Positions 1 through 8,895 of a DNA stretch of 64,000 bases are shown in pieces. The position numbers and the translations under genes were made by a program. Each line of letters opens with the position of its first letter. The stretch's first letter is position 1. The notes beneath the pieces are model-generated. The model did no database searches. It was not told the origin of the DNA and was given only the letters and a program-made list of their open reading frames with translations. Origin of the DNA: Corylus avellana (taxonomy: Eukaryota; Streptophyta; Magnoliopsida; Fagales; Betulaceae); assembly GCF_901000735.1 (NCBI RefSeq), contig NC_081547.1:28445382-28509381 (forward strand), given 5' to 3'.

Positions 1-619
1 GGACAAAAGCTGCATGACGTGGCTTGACGCTCAACCATTGAAGTCTGTAATCTACGTCAGCTTTGGAAGCATTGCAAAAATGACAAAGGAGGAGCTGATG
101 GAGTTTTGGTATGGTTTGGTTAATAGCAAAAAGCGGTTCTTGTGGGCCATACGGCCGGACATGGTGGACGGAAAAGATGGGGACGGTCAGACTCCGGCAG
201 AGCTGGTGGAGGGGACGAAGGAGAGGGGGTACATGGTGGGTTGGGCCCCACAAGAGGAGGTCCTGGCCCACCCGGCCGTTGGTGGGTTTTTCACCCACAG
301 TGGGTGGAACTCAACCTTGGAAAGTATAGTGGCTGGGGTGCCCATGATTTGCTGGCCTTACTTTGCGGATCAGCAAGTGAATAGCAGGTTTGTGAGTGAG
401 GTTTGGAAGCTTGGGATGGACATGAAGGATGTCTGCGACAGAGTTACTGTGGAAAAGATGGTGAATAATCTGACGGTGGAGAAGAGGGAGGAGTTTCTAA
501 AATCAACGGTTAAGATGTCTAGGTTGGCCAGAGAAAGTGTGAGTGAGAGTGGATCCTCGTATTGCAATTTCGAGCGTTTGATTGAGGATATAAGGTTGAT
601 GCGCCAGGGTGCTAAATAA
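1..619 (+). CDS. UGT709-type glucosyltransferase, 3' part of exon 2 (cut by window edge)
   Basis: C-terminal domain of a family-1 plant UDP-glycosyltransferase, a cytosolic enzyme that moves glucose from UDP-glucose to a small acceptor. The frame is open from base 2 (D-K-S-C-M-T-W-L-D) to a TAA ending at 619. It contains the whole PSPG sugar-donor box, from [11 protein letters not shown] through [10 protein letters not shown] to WPYFADQ. The N-terminal acceptor domain and exon 1 lie outside the window. The 201 residues from MTWLDAQP differ at only five positions from the minus-strand copy at 12,770-13,372, because this exon sits in the left arm of an inverted duplication. It is the only plus-strand UGT here. 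Whether a complete gene lies to the left cannot be seen. Confidence 0.85.
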   Translation, partial: DKSCMTWLDAQPLKSVIYVSFGSIAKMTKEELMEFWYGLVNSKKRFLWAIRPDMVDGKDGDGQTPAELVEGTKERGYMVGWAPQEEVLAHPAVGGFFTHSGWNSTLESIVAGVPMICWPYFADQQVNSRFVSEVWKLGMDMKDVCDRVTVEKMVNNLTVEKREEFLKSTVKMSRLARESVSESGSSYCNFERLIEDIRLMRQGAK

Positions 620-1145
620 TATCTTCAACCAATAAAAACAGCAAAGGCTTGACATAGTTTGGGCGTTGGTTAGTTCTCCAATAAGCTAGTTTAGCATATC
701 GAATAATGTTATAAGTTTTTTTTTTATTATTTTTGTGCCTCTTTAAGAATAAAGAATGTTTGTGATTGATCATTCTTGGAAGGACACAAAAATAATATAA
801 GAGAAACTTGTAAAATTACTCATGGTATCCTAATCCACAAATAAATAAATAACACTGCTTCTAAGTTTTCAGGATCATTTTGCATTTTTAGTTTTAGGTG
901 TAATTTCATTAAGTAATTTTTAAAAACTCATCGGGAGGGCTTGGCTATAATAGTTAGTCATTATAATATTAGTTTGTTGTATTTGTTAGGCCCATTTCAA
1001 TTATAAGAGTTGTTGCTTTGTTTGCTAGCTTAGGGGCTATGTGTATATATATAAGGCCCATGAGGCCATGAGTATGGTTGTGGAGATATTTGATTAGTGA
1101 AAAGTTTATTTTGTAAATCGGAGACGAGTCCTTCGAAATGCTTTA

Positions 1146-1340
1146 AGGACATGTTTGAGATTGTGTTTGAGAGTTTTAGAAGTATTTTTAATCGTTTGAA
1201 GAAAAAATTATTCGTTTGGTAAAAAAATTAAAAGCGCTTTTTAGAGTCTAAAAAGTTTAAAAATGACCAAAACACACTTTTGACAAAAGTTTACGACTTA
1301 GAAGCTCTATTATTTCTCAAATGTAATCCCAAACAGGCTC
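1146..1340. mobile_element. Foldback MITE (left-arm copy)
   Basis: The ends are inverted: GGACATGTTTGAGATTG at the left and the complement of GCCTGTTTGGGATTAC at the right, with A/T-rich arms around an AAGCGC core. No coding capacity. The same element is at 12,068-12,262 in the other arm of the duplication, so it was present before duplication. The superfamily is not certain. Confidence 0.6.
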
Positions 1341-1352
1341 TAACAGTTTACT

Positions 1353-1477
1353 CTTTTTTTTCTTTTTTCTTTTTTCTTTTTAACATGTCCACATACTAGG
1401 AAAATGAGATTTGAACTAGTGACCTCCGCTTCATAAGATGTAATCTCTAACCAATTGAGCTACCTCTTGCATACAAT
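1353..1477 (-). mobile_element. tRNA-derived SINE (left-arm copy)
   Basis: On the minus strand it reads CAAGAGGTAGCTCAATTGG (tRNA-like A box), then a B-box-like ACTAGTTCAAATCTC, a short tail and an A-rich 3' end. A short direct repeat, AGTTTACT, flanks it. It is the inverted-duplication partner of the plus-strand SINE at 11,934-12,055. Confidence 0.7.
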
Positions 1478-1567
1478 AGTTTACTTTTTTAAAATAATTT
1501 GTTTTTACTATTCTAATTTCTACCGAAAAAGTTTACAACAAACTGTCCAAGGTGACGTCAGGCATTT

Positions 1568-1629
1568 NNNNNNNNNNNNNNNNNNNNNNNNNNNNNNNNN
1601 NNNNNNNNNNNNNNNNNNNNNNNNNNNNN
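1568..1629. other. Assembly gap (62 N)
   Basis: Run of N. The partner arm has about 82 bases at this place, so the gap length is an estimate or the arms differ by a small indel. Open frames crossing it are artefacts. Confidence 0.98.
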
Positions 1630-2008
1630 CCAGATCGATACCCCAATTACTCTAATGCCCATGTCTTTATCTATGAGTCAGGATGATGCATATTTCTAAT
1701 AATTCCACGAATTTGCGACAAATTAAAAAGGCAAGCTTGGATTATTGTGTAATCATTCACCATATGGTCCATATATATCTAATCATTCTGCGTAAGGTAG
1801 CGCTATAAATCAGCTTTTTTATTTTATAATTATTTTTTAATGTTGATATGATTATTTCAATTTTTTTTAAAAAAATAAAAAAATAAAACACTAATCTAAA
1901 ATTTTATTCAATCTGTCAAAACATTACAATTTTTTTTTTTTCAACTACTACGTATTCTATACAAACTTATATTATAGTACTCTTTATTTTACTTAAATAT
2001 TATTTTTA

Positions 2009-2108
2009 NNNNNNNNNNNNNNNNNNNNNNNNNNNNNNNNNNNNNNNNNNNNNNNNNNNNNNNNNNNNNNNNNNNNNNNNNNNNNNNNNNNNNNNNNNNN
2101 NNNNNNNN
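2009..2108. other. Assembly gap (100 N)
   Basis: Run of exactly 100 N, a length often used for gaps of unknown size. It coincides with the end of the inverted-duplication arm. Confidence 0.98.
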
Positions 2109-2557
2109 AAGAAAAAAATATAAAATAGTTATTTGATTGGAAGAGCTATAAAAAAAAGCTAAATGTAGCAGCACTTTTAAAGGGAGCTATTTTATTTTTC
2201 ATTATTTCTCACCTATTTTCTCTTTTTTCCAAATCTTTTTCTACTTATTCTCTGCATATTTTCTTTTTCCCATTTTTCCTCTCATATGTTTTTTTTTTTT
2301 TTTGTCAAAACTTTTCTTATTTTTAATAATACGTTTGTCAATTGCCTGCACGAGAAAATATGTATATATGGAGGTGGGTAAATTACCGAGTATCCTAAGA
2401 ATTTAAATTTATAAAAAACAATAAATTTATTCATTTAATTATAATTGTATACTTTTTACATGTGAATTTAAACTATCGATTAATAAGTAAAGTCTACCAC
2501 TTAAAATATTTAAGTAAAAATAAAGATAAATTGTAAAACTATTTTGAATTCAGACTT

Positions 2558-2661
2558 TTTTTTTGTTTTTTTTTTTGACATATTCGCGGAGGAGGGTTCG
2601 AACTAGTGATCTCTGCTTTATAAGACATGATCCCAACTAATTGAGCTACCTCTTGGAACTC
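2558..2661 (-). mobile_element. tRNA-derived SINE with target-site duplication
   Basis: Minus-strand element: A box GAGGTAGCTCAATTAG, B box CTAGTTCGAACCC, then a short unique end and a poly(A) tail (seen as poly-T on plus). It is flanked by a perfect 12-bp direct repeat GAATTCAGACTT at 2,546-2,557 and 2,662-2,673. The duplication and A tail show retroposition. The body is only about 80 bases, little more than the tRNA part. Confidence 0.85.
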
Positions 2662-3719
2662 GAATTCAGACTTCTACTATTATTAAATCATCAATTAACC
2701 CCAAAATTTGAGTTTATAGAAAATTATAAATTACAAATTTATTAATATTATAAAATAGGTCTAAAGATCCATATCTTCCATGTTCAGAACAAATCAACAA
2801 AAGAAAAATTAGCATTTTGCACCCACGTTCATCAATATTCTTATATATCCTGGATCAAACGGTCCAAATTACTGTAAGAGGACCCACCTTCGCTCACACT
2901 TTCTCTTGCCAATCTAGACATCTCCACCGATGATTTCAGAAACTCCTCCCTCTGCTCAACCATCAGATTATTCACCATCTTTTCCACGATAACCCTATCA
3001 CAGACATCCTTCATGTCCATCCCTAGCTTCCAAACCTCACTCACAAACCGACTATTCACTTGCTGATCGGCTAAATAAGGCCAGCAAATCATGGGTATCC
3101 CAGCTGCTATGCTCTCTATGGTTGAGTTCCAACCACTGTGAGTCAGAAACCCACCAATGGCCGGGTGGGCCAGGACCTCCTCTTGTGGGGCCCAACCCAC
3201 CATGTACCCCCTCTCCTTTGTCCCCTCCACCAGCTCCGCCGGAGTCTGACGATCGGCATCATTTCCGTACACTAAGCCTGGCCGTATGACCCACAAGAAC
3301 CGCTTCTTGCTATTGACCAAACCGTGCCAAAACTCCAGAAGCACGTCCTTTGTCATTGTAGTAATGCTTCCAAAGCGCGCGTAGATTACAGACTTCAAAG
3401 GTTGAGCGTCAAGCCACGTCATGCAGCTTCTGTCCACTTCGAAGAGGCTGTTGGAAGACTGAGAGTGCAACGCGGTCGTTTCGGATCCAAGTTTGAGTTT
3501 GAGGAGTGCATGGAGGGGTCCAATGGTATAGATTTGGGGACAGTGAGTGCGTATATGGGAGAGCATAGGTCCTTCTAGTTCTTCGAACGTGTTGAGAATG
3601 AGTGCACGTGCTCTAGGGGATTGTCTGGTCTCCTCCACGAAGAGTTGGAGATAACTCGGCTCTGCCGGGTTGCTGACTCGGCAAAAACTGGGTAGATCTC
3701 GACACCGGAGAAAAGTTTC

Positions 3720-4046
3720 TGTTGGAAGTCCCACATTGTCTGTGTATTAAGGGGATGGGTCATTTATAAGTTGAGGGAAAACCTTAACTTTTGAGCTAGC
3801 TTTTGGGTTGAGTTAGGCCCAAGCCCCATTTTTAACATGGTATCAGAGCCTAATCCAATTGGCTGTGACCCACCGTCACCCATTGTCGCACGTGTTGGCT
3901 TGGATGTCTTCCTGCTACACGTGAGGGGGCGGGGCATGTTGGAAGTCCCACATTGCTTGGGTATTAAGGAGATTGGTCATTTATAAGTTGAGGGGAAACC
4001 TCAACTCTTGAGCTAGCTTTTGAGTTGAGTTAGACCCAAGACCAAT
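3720..4046 (+). mobile_element. TRIM (miniature LTR retrotransposon) in UGT exon 2
   Basis: Two direct terminal repeats of about 110-118 bp, both starting TGTTGGAAGTCCCACATTG: LTR1 3,720-3,837 (ends AACA) and LTR2 3,937-4,046. LTR1 is followed at once by TGGTATCAGAGCC (3,838-3,850), the standard primer-binding site complementary to the 3' end of tRNA-Met. LTR2 is preceded by a purine-rich tract GTGAGGGGGCGGGGCA (3,921-3,936). The internal part is about 99 bp with no coding capacity, the TRIM architecture. LTR2 lacks roughly the last ten bases, and no target duplication is found; comparison with sister genes shows a few exon bases are also lost. The element lies antisense to the UGT. Confidence 0.9.
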
Positions 4047-4170
4047 CCGGTACACCACTTATAACGCGATCCATATCTTCATTTCCTAGAATGATTAACA
4101 TATATATAAATAGACCCACTTAGATTTCACTCCATGTTTCAATGTTTGGTTGCTGAGCAACTATACAAAA

Positions 4171-4335
4171 AGAAATGTTAAACATTTAAAATTTTTGTTC
4201 TAAAAATTGGTTCTCAAATGATGTGTCACAATTCTATTAGTTGGTAACACATTTTTTAAAATCTCATGAAATGATGATACATTATTTGTAAACCTATTTT
4301 TAAAAAGAAAATTTGGGTTGTGCAACACTTTCTCC
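4171..4335. mobile_element. Foldback MITE in intron of UGT pseudogene
   Basis: Imperfect palindrome: the left arm includes TTGGTTCTCAAATGATGTGTCAC and the right arm its partial complement, ending near AACACTTTCTC. The same family occurs at 16,181-16,356 in the intron of another UGT copy, at the opposite end of that intron. The two insertions are therefore independent. Confidence 0.55.
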
Positions 4336-5439
4336 TAAACGAATGTTCAACATACCCACAAAATTAAGTTCGCAATAATTGTCTTAAATTGGCTAATATT
4401 TTCAATACGATAAGATTCTAGCTATTTTCAAAAAATTGTTATCATATTTTTTTAACATAAAAGCAGACAAGTTGTACAAATTTAGGGAATAAAAAAGTCA
4501 ATTAGTGTTGTGTTGGGACTACCATATGAAAAATTGCCAAAAACACCCCCAACCACCAACGTAGAATTCTGGCCGTCCATGTGCATGAGAATACTGAAAA
4601 TGATGAATCGGAATTACAATACTTCCAAGCAAAAACAAAAACTATTATGATCTTTCTCAATGATGAATTTCCATTTAGGGCACTGTGTCTTTTTCTCTTT
4701 TTTCAATTGGTAGTAGGTATCAAATTTAGGTTTGGTAGAAAGGAAAAGAGTACTGAGCAATGGAAGATGCCAGAAATTCGAAAGTACCTTGAATGGGAAG
4801 TTCACCCGCCTCAAATACATATGGAATAGAAAAGTAAGCCCAGAAGCAGCAACCACTGATGGTACGGAAATGAAGGACGGGAATGCCAATTTCGTCGCCG
4901 ACGTCAATGGTAAAGCTCAAGATCCCATCCGCTATGATGCAACTCACGGAGCTCCTACTACCGACTGAATTAAACTGACCCGAGAAAAGCATCTCTCTAA
5001 AGAGTGGCTTGGTGACCGAATTTAAGCTATCGAACAAATCCATGACGGAGGAACCGGATCGTGGGTGCTCGGCTGGGAGGCCGTCAGGGATGGTCTTGAA
5101 TTGGAATCCAGGAAAGCATGCGAAACGAGCTAGGATATTGGTGTAACGGACAAGGCGATCGTGATTGTACTCGCTGTTGACGAAGGTCACATGGACGCCG
5201 GCAAGGCGGCAAAGGCAAGAAGCTCGGCTAGCTTGAGCATGGAGTTGACATGTTCTTGTGCCGGAGCTGGAAATATCAGAACATGTGGAGAAGCTTTTGG
5301 CCCTTCAGCTTCCATGTTGAAGCTGATCAAAGAGGTCTGATTTTTTTTTTTTTTTTTTCTTTTGTATTGTCTGATTTATTTATTTATTTATTTTATTTTT
5401 GCAATTGGTCTGATTTTTTAATGAATGATGCATAATGCA

Positions 5440-7430
5440 GCTCTGGCAAAACGGGTCTGCGGGTCAACTCGTTTATGACCCGCGGGTACCCGCAACCCGT
5501 TTAACCAAAACCCAAACACGGCCTGTTTATTAAATGGGTCGGACTCCCCGACACGACACGAACCCGGGTATTTCACTGGTCACCCGACATGACCCGTAAG
5601 ACTTGTGTAAAATAACGGGTCTTGCCGGGTCGACACGACCCGTTTACCCGTTTAACTTAAAAAATATATTTTTTTTAATAAAATAATAATATTTTTCGTA
5701 ATTATCTCTTGAAATTGAACTCCTAGCAGGCTAGCCACACCAAATCAGTTAATAGTTATAAGTTAATAGGCTTAATTGTCTAATCAAATAACAAAAAAAC
5801 CGAAAAAAAAAGGAAAAAAAAAAACTACATCACAATTTACAAATTTACAAATACAAATTGGGTTTTCATTTTTTGCCACCTGTTGTTCGCTCTTAAATAG
5901 TTGAATGATCTACAAATATGCTCATTTTAACATGCTCCAGATGAACTTGGAATCTTACAGGAATTGATACTATCCAATGTCAGAACATCCTCTTCTTCGT
6001 TATCCACCGTCATTAAAGCTTGTTCAAGAAAAACAACAATGAAAGCTAAAAACAAAACTTGTATAATTTTTTTACATCAAAATACAGTAAATACTTATTC
6101 AAAATCTTAATCTTATGGCATCAAAACACACAATAGCATAAATTATTAGCAATATAAACTAAGCACAATCTATATAGTTCAAGAAAAATTGTATGAATTG
6201 TTTCTCCTAAAGCTCCCAACAACAATAATATTGAGATTCTAAGACAAGCCAAAACAATGCAGCAGCCTACAATAATAAAAATAATCCAATTTTTAATCCC
6301 ATGAAATCTTAAAAATTAGTTTTAAGTTAAAATGATAGTTTTAATCTTTAACAACTAAGCCATACAACCCACACTAACTAATAATTATTAACTAAGCAGT
6401 CTAGGCCGTTATTTAATTTAATTTTTTTTCTAATTCACTAAGCCACTAACACACACTCACTTGACACTTCACACTTGGGACACTTGGCCACTAAGTTCAC
6501 ACTCCACGCCCACTCCCTCTGCAACATTGAAACTTGCAATTTGCAAGACTACAAATTAACAAATTAACAATGTATTTAAGCCACAAAAATTTAACAAAAA
6601 ATATATTGATGAATAAAAACTATATATCTAACAAACTAACAAATTAACAATGCATTTAAGCCACAAAGACAAAGGATTGAAAGAATTAAAGGAACCTTGA
6701 GATAAGACCAAGTGACGTAAACCTGCAAAATTATTTGTTGAGAATTGAGGTGAACAACAAGATATTTCATCTGGTTCGAGAGAGAGAGTTTGAAAAAAAA
6801 AAGAAAAAAAAAAGGTCTTCTAAGAGAGAGTGACCGGTGAGAGAGAGTCTTCTAACAACAACTACATACCAAGCAAATTTCACAAAATCATGTGCAAACA
6901 ACAATCATCTACCAAGCCAAGCAAATCCCACAAAATCAGAGCATGAGACTTAAGAGAGCAAGAAATTGAAGAGAGAGATACATACTGAATGCGACATCAG
7001 CGGAAGAGAGAGAGCGGCAGTAGAGGAGGTGAGGAGCGGGGAGAGAGAGAGAGACCGGCAGTGGAGGAGCGGCGGTGGCATGGCCGTGGCGTGGGCGTGG
7101 GCGGTGGCGTGGCGTGAAGTCCGGTGATGAGTGAGAACGAGAGGGAGGAATGGAGATTTTTTTTTAGATCTAAAGTTGGAGGAAGAGTCTGGAAGACGAG
7201 TGTTCTTGTTTTCACTTTATGCTTTTTTCTACCTTTTCACTATTAGTTCTAGGGTTAAAAAAAAAAAAAAAAAAAAAAAAAGGTCTGGTGGGTCACCCGC
7301 GACATGACCCGCTAGACCCTTATAAACGGGTCATAAATGGGTCGACCCGTTTATGACTCAAACCCGTTTAATATAAACCCAAACCCGTTAATTTTGTGTC
7401 AAGTCGTGTTAAAATTGCCGGCCAATGCTC
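5440..7430. mobile_element. Possible non-autonomous hAT-like element
   Basis: An AT-rich stretch framed by two blocks packed with ACCCG/CGGGT motifs (about 5,455-5,660 and 7,283-7,405) in inverted relation. The outer ends are CTCTGGCAAAACGGGT on the left and, in complement, GGCCGGCAATTTTAACACG on the right. Plant hAT-like elements with GGCAAAACGGGT ends are known to me; I found no convincing 8-bp target duplication. The interior has an 80-bp-period repeat near 6,550-6,670, (GA)-rich sequence at 6,780-7,040 and no plausible transposase. Confidence 0.4.
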
Positions 7431-8140
7431 CTTAAAAAGTACTGTTGGTGTATGGTTTTGATTGGTCAAGTCAAGTCAGCATCGGCCCATCCACTAGGTT
7501 TTGTTTTGTCATTTTACTTCTCAATTTACGAGAAGTTTTGGCCGACTCTGCACATTTAGAGAATTTGTTCAGCCTTTGGGCAATAGCACAATAACGAAGA
7601 GTGTTTGTGTCATCTCACTCTCACTAGTGTTTTTTCATTTTATTGTGCTGAAAGGCACTTTTCTTTCTTTATTTTTCTTTTTCGTCTTTTTTTTTTTTTT
7701 TTTGGTCGGGTGAGGGTGAAATTTGATTCTATTGAGATTTTAAATTTTGAGTATTCCATCAGTCGAATCACTACTTAATTAATTTTGGTGTCTTTTGTGA
7801 TTGATTTATTTTGTGCTTTTTTTTGCTTCTTTGGGAGATATCTTGAATTTAGTTCATGCAAAAAAAAAAAAAGTTCTTATGATATACAAGTTGAATTCAA
7901 TTGTGATTTTAAAATCACACAAGAAAAATTTTAGTCCTCTTTTTAATATTACTCAATATACAAGATGTAATTTGTAATTTTTTAGAAATTAAGGAGTATG
8001 TAAACTGCTCTAGCTAGGTCTCACACATTCTTTGTCCCTCTTTCCATATCTTTTGATTATACGCTATTTAGGCCATTTTTTCATCATTCTAAATTTTCAT
8101 ATCTAGTTGCTGATTCAAATAATTAGGCAGCTTTTAGAAT
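7431..8140. other. Intergenic, no gene seen
   Basis: T-rich spacer between the hAT-like block and a MITE. Only short, low-complexity open frames. Confidence 0.6.
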
Positions 8141-8143
8141 TTT

Positions 8144-8584
8144 GGGGAAAATTACAGTTTACCCCCCCCCCAAAGTTGTCAGCGATTTGCAATTCCACCT
8201 CCAAAGTTTCAATTTTTGCAATCCACCTCCCTAAAGTTTCAATTTTTTTCAATTCGACCAATATCATCACAAAATTCTCATATTGCCTATGATTTTTTTT
8301 ATTTTTTTTTATTTTTATTTTTTATGAAAACGAAAACAAATTTGAGGGTGCAAAAATGACCAGATGACCAAAGGGGTGGCTACGTCCACCACGAATTTTT
8401 TTAAATTTTTTTTATAAAAAATAAAAAAAATAAAAATTATGGGCAATATGAGAAGTTTTGGATAAAATTGGTCAAATTGCAAAAATTTGGAACTTTGGGG
8501 GAGTGAATTGCAAAAATTGAAACTTTAGTGTTTGAATTAAAAAACGCTGTCAACTTTTAGGGGGTAAACTGTAATTTTCCCAAA
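8144..8584. mobile_element. Foldback MITE downstream of a UGT gene
   Basis: Long inverted arms: GGGGAAAATTACAGTTTACC at the left end, its near-complement at the right (GGTAAACTGTAATTTTCCC). Arms continue inward through repeated CAAAGTTTCAATTTTTGC units to an A/T-rich centre near 8,300-8,430. No open frame of interest. Element of about 440 bp, in the 3' flank of the UGT at 8,896. Confidence 0.7.
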
Positions 8585-8895
8585 ATTTTGAGCAAGTGAC
8601 TGATCTTATATTCACTCTCAAAGCTTTTTTTTTTTTTTTTTTCAACAGCGTTCCAATACCATTGGTTGGCTGCAATATGTAAAATATAAAAAAGGGGATG
8701 AAAATTTTGTAAAGGGAAGAAGAAGAGAACACGTACAGAGAATTATATCTCTATTAAGTGATTTCCATAGTTACAAGAAAAGATAATATATAGACTAATA
8801 AGTAGAAACACATCCCATATTCATAAAATAAAATATAGAGTAAGCATGAACATAAAGAGGAAATCAAGGGATTGTTGACTTTAATTTGTGGGATA

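Larger units (their letters stand above)
1..2008. repeat. Left arm of a ~2-kb inverted duplication (partner 11,391-13,388)
   Basis: Read in reverse complement, this stretch matches 11,391-13,388 with few changes: UGT exon 2, its 3' flank, a foldback MITE (1,146-1,340), a tRNA-derived SINE (1,353-1,477) and an AT-rich spacer. The match begins at the window edge, so the true arm may be longer. It stops at the 100-N gap starting at 2,009; beyond the gap (2,109 onward) the similarity is lost. A 62-N gap inside this arm corresponds to about 82 known bases in the partner. Confidence 0.9.
2841..5315 (-). pseudogene. UGT709-type glucosyltransferase pseudogene (frameshift plus TRIM insertion)
   Basis: Two-exon UGT relic. 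Exon 1 is 5,315-4,788 (M-E-A-E-G-P-K-A-S-P-H-V-L-I-F; donor GTACTT). Exon 2 begins at 4,085 after a TCTAG acceptor and runs to a TAA at 2,841. Three lesions are visible. In exon 1, 8 extra bases near 5,200 relative to the sister copies shift the frame into a TGA just after [22 protein letters not shown] retroelement (3,720-4,046) interrupts exon 2 after GNEDMDRVISGVPG. An early stop after DRLIQDI removes the last few residues found in other copies. The PSPG box is otherwise preserved, so loss is recent or a remnant is still transcribed. SFGSI, normally conserved, reads RFGSI. Intron 4,787-4,086 is 702 bp. Confidence 0.85.

Noticed and set aside
1455..1655. Open frame crossing the 62-N gap
   Set aside because: The frame exists only because N codons were read through; the same applies to frames at 1,989-2,174 and 23,459-23,674.
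3720..4046. An intron in UGT exon 2
   Set aside because: No sister gene has an intron here, and the LTR, primer-site and purine-tract architecture identifies a TRIM.
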